DNA of 64,000 nucleotides from Polynucleobacter sp. MWH-CaK5 (GTDB taxonomy: Bacteria; Pseudomonadota; Gammaproteobacteria; Burkholderiales; Burkholderiaceae), in assembly GCF_018687615.1 (NCBI RefSeq), contig NZ_CP061299.1, positions 620,001 through 684,000 of the forward strand. Direction: 5' to 3'. Below are positions 53,615 through 61,553 of the stretch, piece by piece (the first letter of the stretch is position 1; the number at the start of each line of letters is the position of its first letter). The position numbers and the translations under genes were made by a program. The notes under the pieces were generated by a model. The model saw nothing but the letters and a program-made list of their open reading frames with translations, was not told the origin of the DNA and made no database searches.

Positions 53615-54502
53615 GTGAAAACTTTTTTTAACATCTTGGCCCACGGCTTTTTATGGATCTTGACGATCGTTCCTTATCGTTGGACGGTGGCTATTGGTCA
53701 TGCCTTAGGATCTATCGCGCCTTTATTCTCAAAGTCACGCGTCAAGATTGTGAATGCCAATCTAAAAGCTTGCTTTCCCAACTTGAGTCAAGAAGAGAGG
53801 GATGTATTAGCAAAGAATCACTGGCGTTTGTTGGGTAGAAGTTTTGCTGAACGCGGCCGTCTTTGGTTGGGAAGTGCTGAATCAATCAATCAATTTGTGA
53901 CTGTGTATCCCGAGGTGGATATGAACGATGGTAAGCCACGTTTGTATGTCAGCATGCACATGGCAGGCATCGAGGCTGGTTTGATTGCAATCACCATGCA
54001 CCTCAAAAAAATCAAAGCAGCACCGGGTATCACTTTGTATGTCTTTATGAAAAACGATTACTTTGAGCCGCGCATAAAAAAATGGCGCGAACGTTTTGGT
54101 GCAAAGATGTTACTCAGAGAAAGTCATGGTCGTGAGTTGATCCGTGAGGCACGCAAAGGCACCTTCGTATGTTTATCTCCTGACATGGATTTGGGTCGAA
54201 GAGATTCTGAGTTTGTGCCATTTTTTGGCGTATCAACCAACACAGTGTTGTCTGTTTCAAAAATGGCCAAGCTAGCAGGTGCTGAAGTGTGTCCAATCTT
54301 CACGACCTTGCGCGCAGATCAATCAGGTTATGACTGTCACGTCGGTAAGCCTTGGCCAAACTTTCCAAGCGATGATCCTGTGGCAGACACAGTTCGCATG
54401 AATCAGTATTTTGAAGAAGTGATTAAGCCAAGAATTCCAGAGTACTACTGGATACACAAGCGCTTTAAGAATAGACCTGAGGGTGAGCCGTCTATTTATT
54501 GA
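53615..54502 (+). CDS. LpxL-type lysophospholipid/lipid A acyltransferase
   Basis: A 295-residue inner-membrane acyltransferase of the HtrB/LpxL family, which adds a secondary acyl chain to lipid A precursors. One N-terminal membrane segment (ILAHGFLWILTIVPYRWTVAIGHALG) anchors it. The catalytic H-x4-E is in SMHMAGIEAGL. Downstream RESHGRELIREARKGTFVCLSPDMDLG and VPFFGVSTNTVLSVSKMAKLAGAEV match the family. The start is a GTG at 53615, since the nearby ATG is out of frame. Whether the acyl chain is C12 or C14 cannot be read here. The gene is monocistronic. Confidence 0.88.
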   Translation: MKTFFNILAHGFLWILTIVPYRWTVAIGHALGSIAPLFSKSRVKIVNANLKACFPNLSQEERDVLAKNHWRLLGRSFAERGRLWLGSAESINQFVTVYPEVDMNDGKPRLYVSMHMAGIEAGLIAITMHLKKIKAAPGITLYVFMKNDYFEPRIKKWRERFGAKMLLRESHGRELIREARKGTFVCLSPDMDLGRRDSEFVPFFGVSTNTVLSVSKMAKLAGAEVCPIFTTLRADQSGYDCHVGKPWPNFPSDDPVADTVRMNQYFEEVIKPRIPEYYWIHKRFKNRPEGEPSIY

Positions 54503-54534
54503 AAATTATTTAATGAGTTCTTAATAAATAATTT
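54503..54534. terminator. AT-rich hairpin between convergent acyltransferase and lexA
   Basis: AAATTATTTA (54503-54512) pairs with TAAATAATTT (54525-54534) over a 12-base loop. It is AT-only, so stability is low. Confidence 0.35.
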
Positions 54535-54544
54535 CAAGATGTGA

Positions 54545-55204
54545 TCAAAGACCGCCTGGTCTGATCAAACCAACAGCAAGACCTTCAATCGTGATTTCGT
54601 GACGACGTGGGTCAACAATGATATTTTCAAAATCAGGATTTTCAGCAATCAATTCAATTTTGATTCCGTGGGGACCTTTGGATTGTGACCAACGCTTCAC
54701 AGTCACTTCGTCATCGAGACGCGCAACAACCACTTCACCATTTCTGGCTTCAGTGGTTTTCTTAACCGCCAAATAGTCACCATCCAAAATGCCTGCATCT
54801 CGCATACTCATACCGCGAACTTGCAAAAGATAATCTGCACCTTTATCAAATAAAGATGGATCACAAGGAATTTGTTTTTGAATATGTTCAACTGCCAAAA
54901 TAGGGGAGCCAGCAGCAACTCGACCAATCAATGGCAAAGTGAGTTGTTGTAATGCGGCCAAAGGCAAATTCATTTGCTTGGGTAGTTTGATGCCACGTGA
55001 TGTGCCTGGTGTTAACTCAACGTATCCTTTGCGAGCTAAGGCACGCAAATGCTCTTCAGCCGCATTCGCTGAAGCAAAGCCTAGTCGGGTCGCAATTTCA
55101 GCACGTGTCGGTGGAAGCCCACTTTTAGAAATGGCATCGGTGATCAAACCAAGGATTTCCTCTTGGCGGGCTGTTAACTTCGGTTTTGCTGTAATTGCAT
55201 CCAT
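54545..55204 (-). CDS. lexA: SOS repressor LexA
   Basis: A 219-residue repressor of the DNA-damage regulon. Residues 1-75 are the winged helix ([16 protein letters not shown] and [20 protein letters not shown]). The self-cleavage site is A98-G99 (VAAGSP). The catalytic serine is S133 (GMSMRD) and the lysine K170 (VTVKRW), with the 37-residue spacing of E. coli LexA. An SOS box begins two bases before the start codon, so autoregulation is expected. The gene is convergent with the acyltransferase and divergent from asparaginase. Confidence 0.96.
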   Translation of the reverse strand: MDAITAKPKLTARQEEILGLITDAISKSGLPPTRAEIATRLGFASANAAEEHLRALARKGYVELTPGTSRGIKLPKQMNLPLAALQQLTLPLIGRVAAGSPILAVEHIQKQIPCDPSLFDKGADYLLQVRGMSMRDAGILDGDYLAVKKTTEARNGEVVVARLDDEVTVKRWSQSKGPHGIKIELIAENPDFENIIVDPRRHEITIEGLAVGLIRPGGL

Positions 55205-55205
55205 G

Positions 55206-55221
55206 CTGTGATTCTATACAG
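55206..55221. promoter_or_regulatory. LexA-binding SOS box
   Basis: CTGT-N8-ACAG, a perfect match to the gammaproteobacterial-type SOS box that beta LexA also uses. It is adjacent to the lexA ATG and 40 bases before the asparaginase ATG, so LexA could also affect that gene. Confidence 0.88.
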
Positions 55222-55247
55222 TGATTTCATAACTTGCAATACCCATT

Positions 55248-55253
55248 GATAAT
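55248..55253 (+). promoter_or_regulatory. Possible -10 box of the asparaginase gene
   Basis: GATAAT lies seven bases before the ATG at 55261. No Shine-Dalgarno sequence is present. No clear -35 is seen, partly because the SOS box occupies this stretch. Confidence 0.3.
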
Positions 55254-55260
55254 GTTTTTT

Positions 55261-56238
55261 ATGAGTACGCAATATTTATTACTTTTGGGCACAGGTGGAA
55301 CCATCGCAGGTTTGGCCATGGATGCTCAAAAACCTCTCAATTACGTAGCCGGCCAGTTGCCGGTTGAAGGTCTTTTGGAAAAGGTTCAAGAAAGTCTTGA
55401 GTTTGGTGAGGTGCGCACGGTTCAGGTAGCCAATATCGACAGTCGAAATATGACTGAAGAGCTTTTAATCAAGCTTGGTTGGGCTGTTAAGGCGGGGCTG
55501 GAGAACGATGAGGTTTCAGGGATTGTGATCACCCATGGCACTGATACCATGGAAGAAACAGGTGTTTTTCTACATGCCACCCTGGGTAAGCTGGCCAGTC
55601 ACTATAAAAAAGCAGTGGTTTTGACTGGCGCCATGCTGCCAGCCAATGCTGACCACTCCGATGGGCAAACCAACTTAAAGTCAGCCTTGTACCTGGCCAA
55701 AGAGGCTCGTGGCCTCCAACAGTTCGGAATTCTGGCCGTGATGGCAGGAAAACCTTGCTTGGCAAGAGATTTGTCTAAGCAGCATACGCATGCCCTGGAT
55801 GCCCTGGTGGTCAATGCCCGTGAGTTAGATGGCCCGATTCATAAAAGGCAGGCAGACCTTCAGTTACCTGCCCAAGCATCATGGCCCTGGGTGGAGATTG
55901 TGACCAGTCATGCCGGCGCCTCAGGCAAGTTGGTTGATTTGTTGGTTGCTCAAGGTGTGCAAGGCATTGTGGTGGCAGGAACAGGGCAAGGCAGCGTAAA
56001 TAAAGTCTTAGCTGATCAGCTGATTCAGGCAGCTTTGAACGGTGTAGCGGTCATTAGATCCTCAAGGGTAGGTGCAGGAGCTGTATTTTCTGAGATTCCA
56101 GAGCCTGATACGGCTTGGAACTGGCTGTCTTCCAGGGATTTGAACCCTGCCAAGTCCAGAATTGCCCTCCAGTTGGCACTTTTGGAGGCAAATTCCCGTA
56201 AAACTGACGATTGGCAGAGTATTTTTGCTACAATCTAA
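55261..56238 (+). CDS. L-asparaginase (type I/II family)
   Basis: A 325-residue amidohydrolase that deaminates asparagine to aspartate and ammonia. The first catalytic threonine is in LLGTGGTIAGL and the second in VITHGTDTMEET. TGAMLPANADHSDGQTNL supplies more substrate contacts. No signal peptide is present, so it is probably cytosolic. I chose the ATG at 55261. An ATG at 55252 is three codons earlier and would add MFF. No Shine-Dalgarno sequence precedes either. Divergent from lexA. Confidence 0.92.
   Translation: MSTQYLLLLGTGGTIAGLAMDAQKPLNYVAGQLPVEGLLEKVQESLEFGEVRTVQVANIDSRNMTEELLIKLGWAVKAGLENDEVSGIVITHGTDTMEETGVFLHATLGKLASHYKKAVVLTGAMLPANADHSDGQTNLKSALYLAKEARGLQQFGILAVMAGKPCLARDLSKQHTHALDALVVNARELDGPIHKRQADLQLPAQASWPWVEIVTSHAGASGKLVDLLVAQGVQGIVVAGTGQGSVNKVLADQLIQAALNGVAVIRSSRVGAGAVFSEIPEPDTAWNWLSSRDLNPAKSRIALQLALLEANSRKTDDWQSIFATI
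56227..56234 (+). promoter_or_regulatory. Extended -10 promoter of the rpsF operon
   Basis: TGCTACAAT, an extended -10 element, overlaps the last codons of the asparaginase gene. It predicts a leader of about 90 bases before rpsF. No strong -35 box is needed for this class. Confidence 0.55.
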
Positions 56239-56330
56239 GGCTGTAGTTTTTTTACCTTGTCACACTGGTCAATTACCTAAACAGAGGTAGTTGAGACGCC
56301 CAGGTGACTTTTATCCATAAGGAGTAATTA

Positions 56331-56702
56331 ATGCGTCATTACGAAATCGTTTTTATCGTCCATCCGGACCAAAGCGAGCAAGTACCTGCCATGGTTGAAA
56401 AGTACACAAGTACTATTACAACTCAAGGTGGCAAAGTTCACCGCGTTGAAGACTGGGGTCGTCGTCAGATGGCTTACATGATCGACAAACTTGCTAAAGC
56501 TCACTACGTTTGCATGAACATCGAGTGCGGTCAAACGACTCTTGATGAACTTGAGCACGGCTTTAAGTTCAACGATGCTGTATTGCGTCACTTGGTTATC
56601 AAGACAAAGAAAGCTGAAACAGAGCCTTCAATCATGATGAAGCAAGTTGAACGTGAAGAAGCTCGTAAAGCTCTTCAAGCAACGGAGGCGCCTGCTGCCT
56701 AA
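56331..56702 (+). CDS. rpsF: 30S ribosomal protein bS6
   Basis: A 123-residue ribosomal protein that forms a pair with bS18 on the small subunit. [25 protein letters not shown] and [28 protein letters not shown] are canonical. The C-terminal acidic tail is normal for betaproteobacteria. AAGGAG lies before the ATG. First gene of rpsF-priB-rpsR-rplI. Confidence 0.97.
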   Translation: MRHYEIVFIVHPDQSEQVPAMVEKYTSTITTQGGKVHRVEDWGRRQMAYMIDKLAKAHYVCMNIECGQTTLDELEHGFKFNDAVLRHLVIKTKKAETEPSIMMKQVEREEARKALQATEAPAA

Positions 56703-56723
56703 TAGGCACTGAGCGGGTTTGGG

Positions 56724-57011
56724 TTGAATCATTTCATCCTAACAGCCGCCCTTGTCGCTCGGGAAGCTCTTAGATATACCCCTGCTGGAGTCCCTGTGAT
56801 TGAATGCCTACTAGAACATAGTGGCGAAGTTCAAGAAGCAGGACATGCAAGGTTAATCAAAATGAGTCTTGAAGCGATGGCCATCGGAACAGTGCATCAA
56901 AAACTGGATCAGATGGAGTTGGGGAGGTTGGCTAGATTTGAGGGATTCTTAACTCATAAAAGCCTGCGCAGTCAGCGACTCGTCTTTCATATCACGCATA
57001 TTGAATTGTAA
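56724..57011 (+). CDS. priB: Primosomal replication protein N (PriB)
   Basis: A 95-residue OB-fold single-strand DNA-binding protein that links PriA to DnaT or DnaB at stalled forks. It reads NHFILTAALVAREALRYTPAGVPVIECLLEHSG, the typical PriB pattern, and KMSLEAMAIG further on. The start codon is TTG at 56724, since no ATG is available upstream in frame and the protein begins with the family's N-terminal strand. The place between rpsF and rpsR is diagnostic for PriB in beta- and gammaproteobacteria. Confidence 0.9.
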   Translation: MNHFILTAALVAREALRYTPAGVPVIECLLEHSGEVQEAGHARLIKMSLEAMAIGTVHQKLDQMELGRLARFEGFLTHKSLRSQRLVFHITHIEL

Positions 57012-57023
57012 AAAGGAAACATC

Positions 57024-57302
57024 ATGGCATTTGTAAAAAAAGGTGATGACCGCAAGAACAAGCGTCCAGCACAAAACCCATTATTTAAACGTAAGCGTTT
57101 TTGCCGCTTCACAGCTGCAAACGTTGACCAAATTGATTACAAAGATGTAGACACACTACGTGACTTCATCGGCGAAAACGGCAAGATCACTCCTGCTCGT
57201 TTGACTGGTACAAAAGCTTTGTATCAACGCCAATTAGAGACAGCTATCAAGCGCGCTCGTTTTTTAGCCTTGATGCCTTTCACTGACCAACATAAGAAAT
57301 AA
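57024..57302 (+). CDS. rpsR: 30S ribosomal protein bS18
   Basis: A 92-residue ribosomal protein with [32 protein letters not shown] and [28 protein letters not shown]. The length is typical with an N-terminal basic stretch. AAAGGAAAC lies before the ATG. It is in the operon with rpsF, priB and rplI. Confidence 0.97.
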   Translation: MAFVKKGDDRKNKRPAQNPLFKRKRFCRFTAANVDQIDYKDVDTLRDFIGENGKITPARLTGTKALYQRQLETAIKRARFLALMPFTDQHKK

Positions 57303-57314
57303 TCAGGAGTCACT

Positions 57315-57767
57315 ATGCAAATTATTCTCCTAGAAAAAGTAGCTAACCTCGGTAACTTGGGCGACGTTGTTCGCGTTAAAGACGGTTTCGCACGTAACTT
57401 TTTGATCCCACAACGCATGGCTCGCCGTGCTACAGCTGCAGCGATTGCTGAGTTTGAATCTAAGCGCGCTGAATTAGAGAAGCTAGCTGCTGAGAAATTG
57501 GCTGCTGCTCAAGCTGTTGGCGCTAAGTTGGGTGGTCTTGTTCTTGAAATCAGACAAAAAGCTGGCGTTGATGGCCGTTTGTTTGGTTCAGTAACAAACC
57601 ATGACGTTGCTGACGCTTTGAAAGCCAAAGGTTTCACGATTGAGAAAGCTTCAGTTCGTATGCCTACAGGTCCATTGAAGATTGTTGGTGACCATCCGTT
57701 ATCAGTTGCTGTTCACACAGACGTAGTTGTTGAAATTACTGTCCAAGTGATTGGCGAGCAAGCTTAA
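57315..57767 (+). CDS. rplI: 50S ribosomal protein bL9
   Basis: A 150-residue two-domain ribosomal protein. The N-terminal domain is [32 protein letters not shown], followed by a long connecting helix, and the C-terminal domain includes [19 protein letters not shown]. The length is exactly typical. Last gene of the operon, with dnaB 43 bases downstream. Confidence 0.97.
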   Translation: MQIILLEKVANLGNLGDVVRVKDGFARNFLIPQRMARRATAAAIAEFESKRAELEKLAAEKLAAAQAVGAKLGGLVLEIRQKAGVDGRLFGSVTNHDVADALKAKGFTIEKASVRMPTGPLKIVGDHPLSVAVHTDVVVEITVQVIGEQA

Positions 57768-57783
57768 TTCATCTTTAATTGTT

Positions 57784-57802
57784 TGATATCTCTCTGATAT
57801 CA
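57784..57802. promoter_or_regulatory. Inverted repeat before dnaB
   Basis: TGATATC and GATATCA are paired around TCTCT, eight bases before the dnaB ATG. There is no Shine-Dalgarno sequence in the space. It could be an operator or a -10 region. The role is unknown. Confidence 0.3.
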
Positions 57803-57809
57803 TCAGTTC

Positions 57810-59207
57810 ATGGTTGATTTAGCTGTACAAGCTTTAAAAGTACCTCCGCATTCCGTCGAGGCCGAGCAATCGGTACTCGGCGGTTTGCTTTTGGACAACT
57901 CCGCCTGGGATCGGGTGGGGGATATCCTCACGGAAAAAGATTTCTACCGTCCTGATCATGGTTTGATTTATCGCGTCATTGGCAAGTTGGCCAGTGAAGG
58001 CATGCCAGCAGACGTGATCACGGTCGCAGAGGCCATGAAAACCCAAGGTGGTGGTGAGTCGATTGGTATTGATTACCTCAATGCCTTGGCTCAATCAACG
58101 CCCAGTGCCTCAAATATTCGTGGTTACGCTGAAATTGTGCGTGACCGCAGCGTTCTACGTCGCTTAATTCAAACTTCAGACCAAATCGCTGGCACTGCAT
58201 TCACTCCCGAAGGTCGTTCAGTTAGAACCATCTTGGATGAGGCTGAATCCAGAATCTTGGCGATTGGCGAAGAGGGTAACCGCGGCAAAACAGATTATTT
58301 TGAAATTGCCCCATTGTTGACTGAAGTGGTGAGCCGCATTGATGAACTCTATCACCGTCAAGGTTCAACCGATGTGACAGGTGTGGCAACGAGCTTTGTG
58401 GATTTAGATCGTCAAACCAGTGGCCTACAAAAGGGTGACTTGATCATTGTGGCCGGTCGTCCATCGATGGGTAAAACCAGTTTCGCGGTCAATATTGCTG
58501 AGAACGTTGCCCTCAAAGAAGGTTTGCCTGTATTGATTTTCTCTATGGAGATGGGCGCCTCACAGTTAGCCTCCCGTATTTTGGGTTCTGTTGGTCGTAT
58601 TGACCAATCACGCATGAGAACTGGTAAGTTGTCTGAAGATGAGTGGCCAAAGATCACTGAAGCCATTTCTCGTTTGAATGAAGCCAGCATAATGATTGAT
58701 GAGACTGGTGCATTGAGCAGTCTTGAGCTTCGCGCCCGAGCCAGACGTATTGCCCGCAAATGCGGCACACTCGGTTTGATCGTGGTGGATTACCTTCAAT
58801 TGATGAGTGGTAACAGTGGTGGCGGTAGTTCTGAAAACCGCGCGACTGAAATTTCAGAAATCTCCAGATCTCTAAAATCATTGGCCAAAGAGTTGCAGTG
58901 CCCAGTGATTGCTTTATCTCAGTTAAACCGTGGTCTAGAACAGCGTCCAAACAAACGCCCAATCATGTCTGATTTGCGTGAATCTGGTGCTATTGAGCAA
59001 GATGCCGACGTTATTTTGTTTATTTATCGTGATGAGGTTTATCACGCAGATACAACAACGGATAAGGGCATTGCTGAAATCATTTGCGCCAAGCAGCGTA
59101 ATGGTCCGATTGGCACCGTGAAGCTCAGCTGGCAGGGTCAATTCACTAAGTTTGATAACTTGGCATTGGGTCAAGGCCAGTCATCTGGCGGATACGAACC
59201 CTTCTAA
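57810..59207 (+). CDS. dnaB: Replicative DNA helicase DnaB
   Basis: A 465-residue hexameric 5'-3' helicase at the replication fork. The N-terminal domain starts with VPPHSVEAEQSVLGGLLLDN, and the RecA-like core has Walker A GRPSMGKT (residues 216-223), MGASQLASRILGS and the Walker B region LIVVDYLQLM. ALSQLNRGLEQRPNKRPIMSDLRESGAIEQDADVILF is the typical later helicase motif. No intein is present. Its place beside rplI is common in bacteria. Confidence 0.97.
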   Translation: MVDLAVQALKVPPHSVEAEQSVLGGLLLDNSAWDRVGDILTEKDFYRPDHGLIYRVIGKLASEGMPADVITVAEAMKTQGGGESIGIDYLNALAQSTPSASNIRGYAEIVRDRSVLRRLIQTSDQIAGTAFTPEGRSVRTILDEAESRILAIGEEGNRGKTDYFEIAPLLTEVVSRIDELYHRQGSTDVTGVATSFVDLDRQTSGLQKGDLIIVAGRPSMGKTSFAVNIAENVALKEGLPVLIFSMEMGASQLASRILGSVGRIDQSRMRTGKLSEDEWPKITEAISRLNEASIMIDETGALSSLELRARARRIARKCGTLGLIVVDYLQLMSGNSGGGSSENRATEISEISRSLKSLAKELQCPVIALSQLNRGLEQRPNKRPIMSDLRESGAIEQDADVILFIYRDEVYHADTTTDKGIAEIICAKQRNGPIGTVKLSWQGQFTKFDNLALGQGQSSGGYEPF

Positions 59208-59280
59208 CTCTTTTTCTGGTTCACCGAATCAAATAGACTAAAATGATGACACTTTTGTGTCATGTCATATAAGGATGTTT

Positions 59281-59907
59281 ATGCTCGGTCGATTCATGCC
59301 TAAAGAAGAGAATTTCTTCGAGTTATTCAACGAACATATTGCGCTTTGCGTTCAGGGGTCTAAAGACCTTTATAAGCTCATCAATGACTTACCAAATGCC
59401 CCAGAGCACGCTCGTGCGATTCAGGCATCTGAGAAAAAAGCGGACAAAATTACCCACGAAACCATTGATTTGCTTCATAAGACCTTCATTACTCCATTGG
59501 ATCGCGATGAAATCCATAAGTTGATTACCACGATGGATGATATTTTGGACTTGATGGAAGATGTGGCTGAAGTTATTCAGCTATACGATGTAACTCAAGT
59601 TACTCCAGAGGCTGTTGAATTAGCCCGAATTTGTGAAGCCTGTTGCGAAAGAGTTAATGCTGCAGTAACCAAGCTGCATGACATGAAAAACGCCAAGGAT
59701 ATTTTGCGAATTTCGACTGAAATTGACATGCTTGAGTCTGATGCTGACCGGGTGATGCGTTCTGCGTTATCTAAATTATTCCGCGAGGAAAATGATTTCA
59801 AACGCTTGATGAAGTTAAAAGCGGTTTATGAGTTACTTGAAACCATCACTGATAAATGTGAGGATGTGGCGAACATCCTTGAAGGCATTGTTCTGGAAAA
59901 CGCGTAA
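59281..59907 (+). CDS. DUF47/PhoU-like regulator of phosphate transport
   Basis: A 208-residue all-helical protein of the DUF47 (TIGR00153, PhoU-like) group. It has PKEENFFELFNEHIALC and SEKKADKITHETIDLLHKTFITPLDRDEI, the family hallmark with metal-binding acidic residues. Such proteins pair with Pit phosphate transporters and probably regulate them. The chosen ATG at 59281 has AAGG six bases upstream. A second ATG two codons earlier is weaker. The stop overlaps the start of the pit gene by one base (TAATG). Confidence 0.92.
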   Translation: MLGRFMPKEENFFELFNEHIALCVQGSKDLYKLINDLPNAPEHARAIQASEKKADKITHETIDLLHKTFITPLDRDEIHKLITTMDDILDLMEDVAEVIQLYDVTQVTPEAVELARICEACCERVNAAVTKLHDMKNAKDILRISTEIDMLESDADRVMRSALSKLFREENDFKRLMKLKAVYELLETITDKCEDVANILEGIVLENA

Positions 59908-60917
59908 TGACTCCAGTGGAAATGAGTATTTGGGTTGTAGCCTTATTAGTGGGCTTGGCCTTGCTATTCGATTTTATGAATGGCTTCCATGATGCTGCTA
60001 ATTCAATTGCCACAGTTGTATCGACTGGGGTTTTAAAGCCACAGCATGCAGTTGCTATGGCCGCATTTTTTAACTTCATTGCTATCTTGGTGTTTCAGCT
60101 AAAGGTTGCTGCCACGGTAGGCAAGGGCACGATTGATCCATCGATTGTTGACCACTATGTGATCTTTGGGGCTTTAGTTGGAGCAATTGCCTGGAACATC
60201 ATCACTTGGTGGGGCGGTATTCCTTCAAGCTCATCTCACGCTTTGATTGGTGGCTTGGTCGGTGCGGCATTAGCAAAGTCTGGTCCAACAGCATTAATCA
60301 CTGCTGGCGTGCTTAAAACCGTTGCATTTATCTTAGTTTCTCCTTTGATGGGTTTTATATTGGGATCCTTGTTGATGCTCCTGTTCTCCTGGCTCTGCTT
60401 CAGAATGTCACCAGCCCACGTTGATCGCTGGTTCAGGAGATTACAGTTGGTCTCTGCATCAATGTACAGCTTGGGTCATGGCGGTAATGATGCTCAAAAA
60501 ACCATCGGTATTATTTGGTTACTGTTGTTAACTGGTGGGTACATGTCAACAACTGATTCATCACCTCCAACTTGGGTGATTGTTTCTTGTTATGTAGCGA
60601 TTGGTTTAGGTACTTTGTTTGGTGGCTGGCGCATTGTTAAAACCATGGGTCAAAAAATCACCAAGTTAAAACCATTTGGGGGATTCTGTGCTGAAACTGG
60701 TGGCGCTATGACCTTGTTCATGGCCGGTGCCTTAGGTATTCCAGTATCAACCACGCACACCATCACTGGCGCAATTGTTGGTGTTGGTTCTGCCCGCCGT
60801 ATGTCATCTGTTCGTTGGGGATTGGCTGGCAGCATTGTTTGGGCTTGGGTTTTGACAATTCCAGCATCAGGCTTGATGGCTGCTGCGGCATGGTGGATTG
60901 GTAAGCAAATTCTCTAA
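59907..60917 (+). CDS. Low-affinity inorganic phosphate transporter, Pit family
   Basis: A 336-residue, about ten-helix phosphate (metal-phosphate):proton symporter in the inner membrane. The two inverted family repeats are clear: FDFMNGFHDAANSIATVVSTGVL near residue 23 and SMYSLGHGGNDAQKTIGI near residue 188. GGIPSSSSHALIGGLVG and GIPVSTTHTITGAIVGVG are the paired later motifs. It overlaps the DUF47 gene by one base and probably forms a functional pair with it. A terminator follows. Confidence 0.95.
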   Translation: MTPVEMSIWVVALLVGLALLFDFMNGFHDAANSIATVVSTGVLKPQHAVAMAAFFNFIAILVFQLKVAATVGKGTIDPSIVDHYVIFGALVGAIAWNIITWWGGIPSSSSHALIGGLVGAALAKSGPTALITAGVLKTVAFILVSPLMGFILGSLLMLLFSWLCFRMSPAHVDRWFRRLQLVSASMYSLGHGGNDAQKTIGIIWLLLLTGGYMSTTDSSPPTWVIVSCYVAIGLGTLFGGWRIVKTMGQKITKLKPFGGFCAETGGAMTLFMAGALGIPVSTTHTITGAIVGVGSARRMSSVRWGLAGSIVWAWVLTIPASGLMAAAAWWIGKQIL

Positions 60918-60943
60918 GATATAACGCGAAAAAATGCCCCAAT

Positions 60944-60974
60944 AAAAAAGCCTGATTGATGATCAGGCTTTTTT
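60944..60974. terminator. Bidirectional terminator between pit and the NlpC lipoprotein
   Basis: AAAAAAGCCTGAT (60944-60956) pairs with ATCAGGCTTTTTT (60962-60974) over a five-base loop, serving both convergent genes. Confidence 0.9.
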
Positions 60975-60989
60975 AATTAATGAGATCAA

Positions 60990-61553
60990 TTACTTCTGCA
61001 CAACGCGCCTGGCCTCGGTATATCTGTTGGACCAGTAAGGCGATGTGATTTTCTCTAAGCGCACAGTGCCACCTTTGGATGGGGCATGCACAAAGCGTCC
61101 TTTGCCGACGTAAATGCCAACATGCGAGTGCGGACCACCTTGGGTATTAAAAAATACCAAATCGCCTGGGGCAGGGGTTTGGTTGCCCAATGATTGACCA
61201 ACTTTGCCAATTTCATCGGTTGTTCGCGGCATTTGTTTGTTGGCGGCATTCTTATAAACATAAGCAATTAAGCCGCTGCAATCAAAACCACTTTTAGGGG
61301 TGTTGCCACCGTAACGATAAGGAACACCAACCAAACCAATCGCCGCAATCGAAATATCTTCAAGGCCAGCGCTGACTTCTTTATCAAAATCAGGCAGTGA
61401 TGAAAATCTCGGCAAGCTTGCGCACGCAGTCAAAATGCTGCAGCTGCCAAATATCAATAAGCTTCTTTTGCTTTGTTCAAAGCACAATGAAAAAGAAGGC
61501 GAGAACTTCCTCGCCTTCTTAAGCCATGATTGATTAAAGAGCGTCTGCTGCAT
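60990..61553 (-). CDS. NlpC/P60 (C40) peptidase lipoprotein
   Basis: A peptidoglycan peptidase, 187 residues from the ATG at 61553. The lipobox LTAC, preceded by SLLIFGSCSI, marks a lipoprotein. The domain has the catalytic cysteine in GGNTPKSGFDCSGLIAYVY and the histidine in SHVGIYVGKGRFVHAPS. It is a paralog of the peptidase at 27254-27868. The start is uncertain: the first 22 or so codons overlap the phoH terminator, so a TTG at 61487 (giving a normal-length lipoprotein signal) may be the real start. The listed start overlaps the phoH stop by 20 bases. The stop is shared with the terminator region. Confidence 0.85.
   Translation of the reverse strand: MQQTLFNQSWLKKARKFSPSFSLCFEQSKRSLLIFGSCSILTACASLPRFSSLPDFDKEVSAGLEDISIAAIGLVGVPYRYGGNTPKSGFDCSGLIAYVYKNAANKQMPRTTDEIGKVGQSLGNQTPAPGDLVFFNTQGGPHSHVGIYVGKGRFVHAPSKGGTVRLEKITSPYWSNRYTEARRVVQK
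61488..61520 (-). terminator. PhoH-gene terminator embedded in the NlpC lipoprotein frame
   Basis: AAGAAGGCGAG (61493-61503) pairs perfectly with CTCGCCTTCTT (61510-61520) over a six-base loop. On the minus strand TTTC follows a T-rich stem end. It begins 14 bases after the phoH stop. Confidence 0.75.

Noticed and set aside
56239..56330. Possible S6:S18 autoregulatory RNA in the rpsF leader
   Set aside because: The length is suitable, but I could not identify the conserved core and pairing with confidence. A covariance-model search for the rpsF leader would decide.
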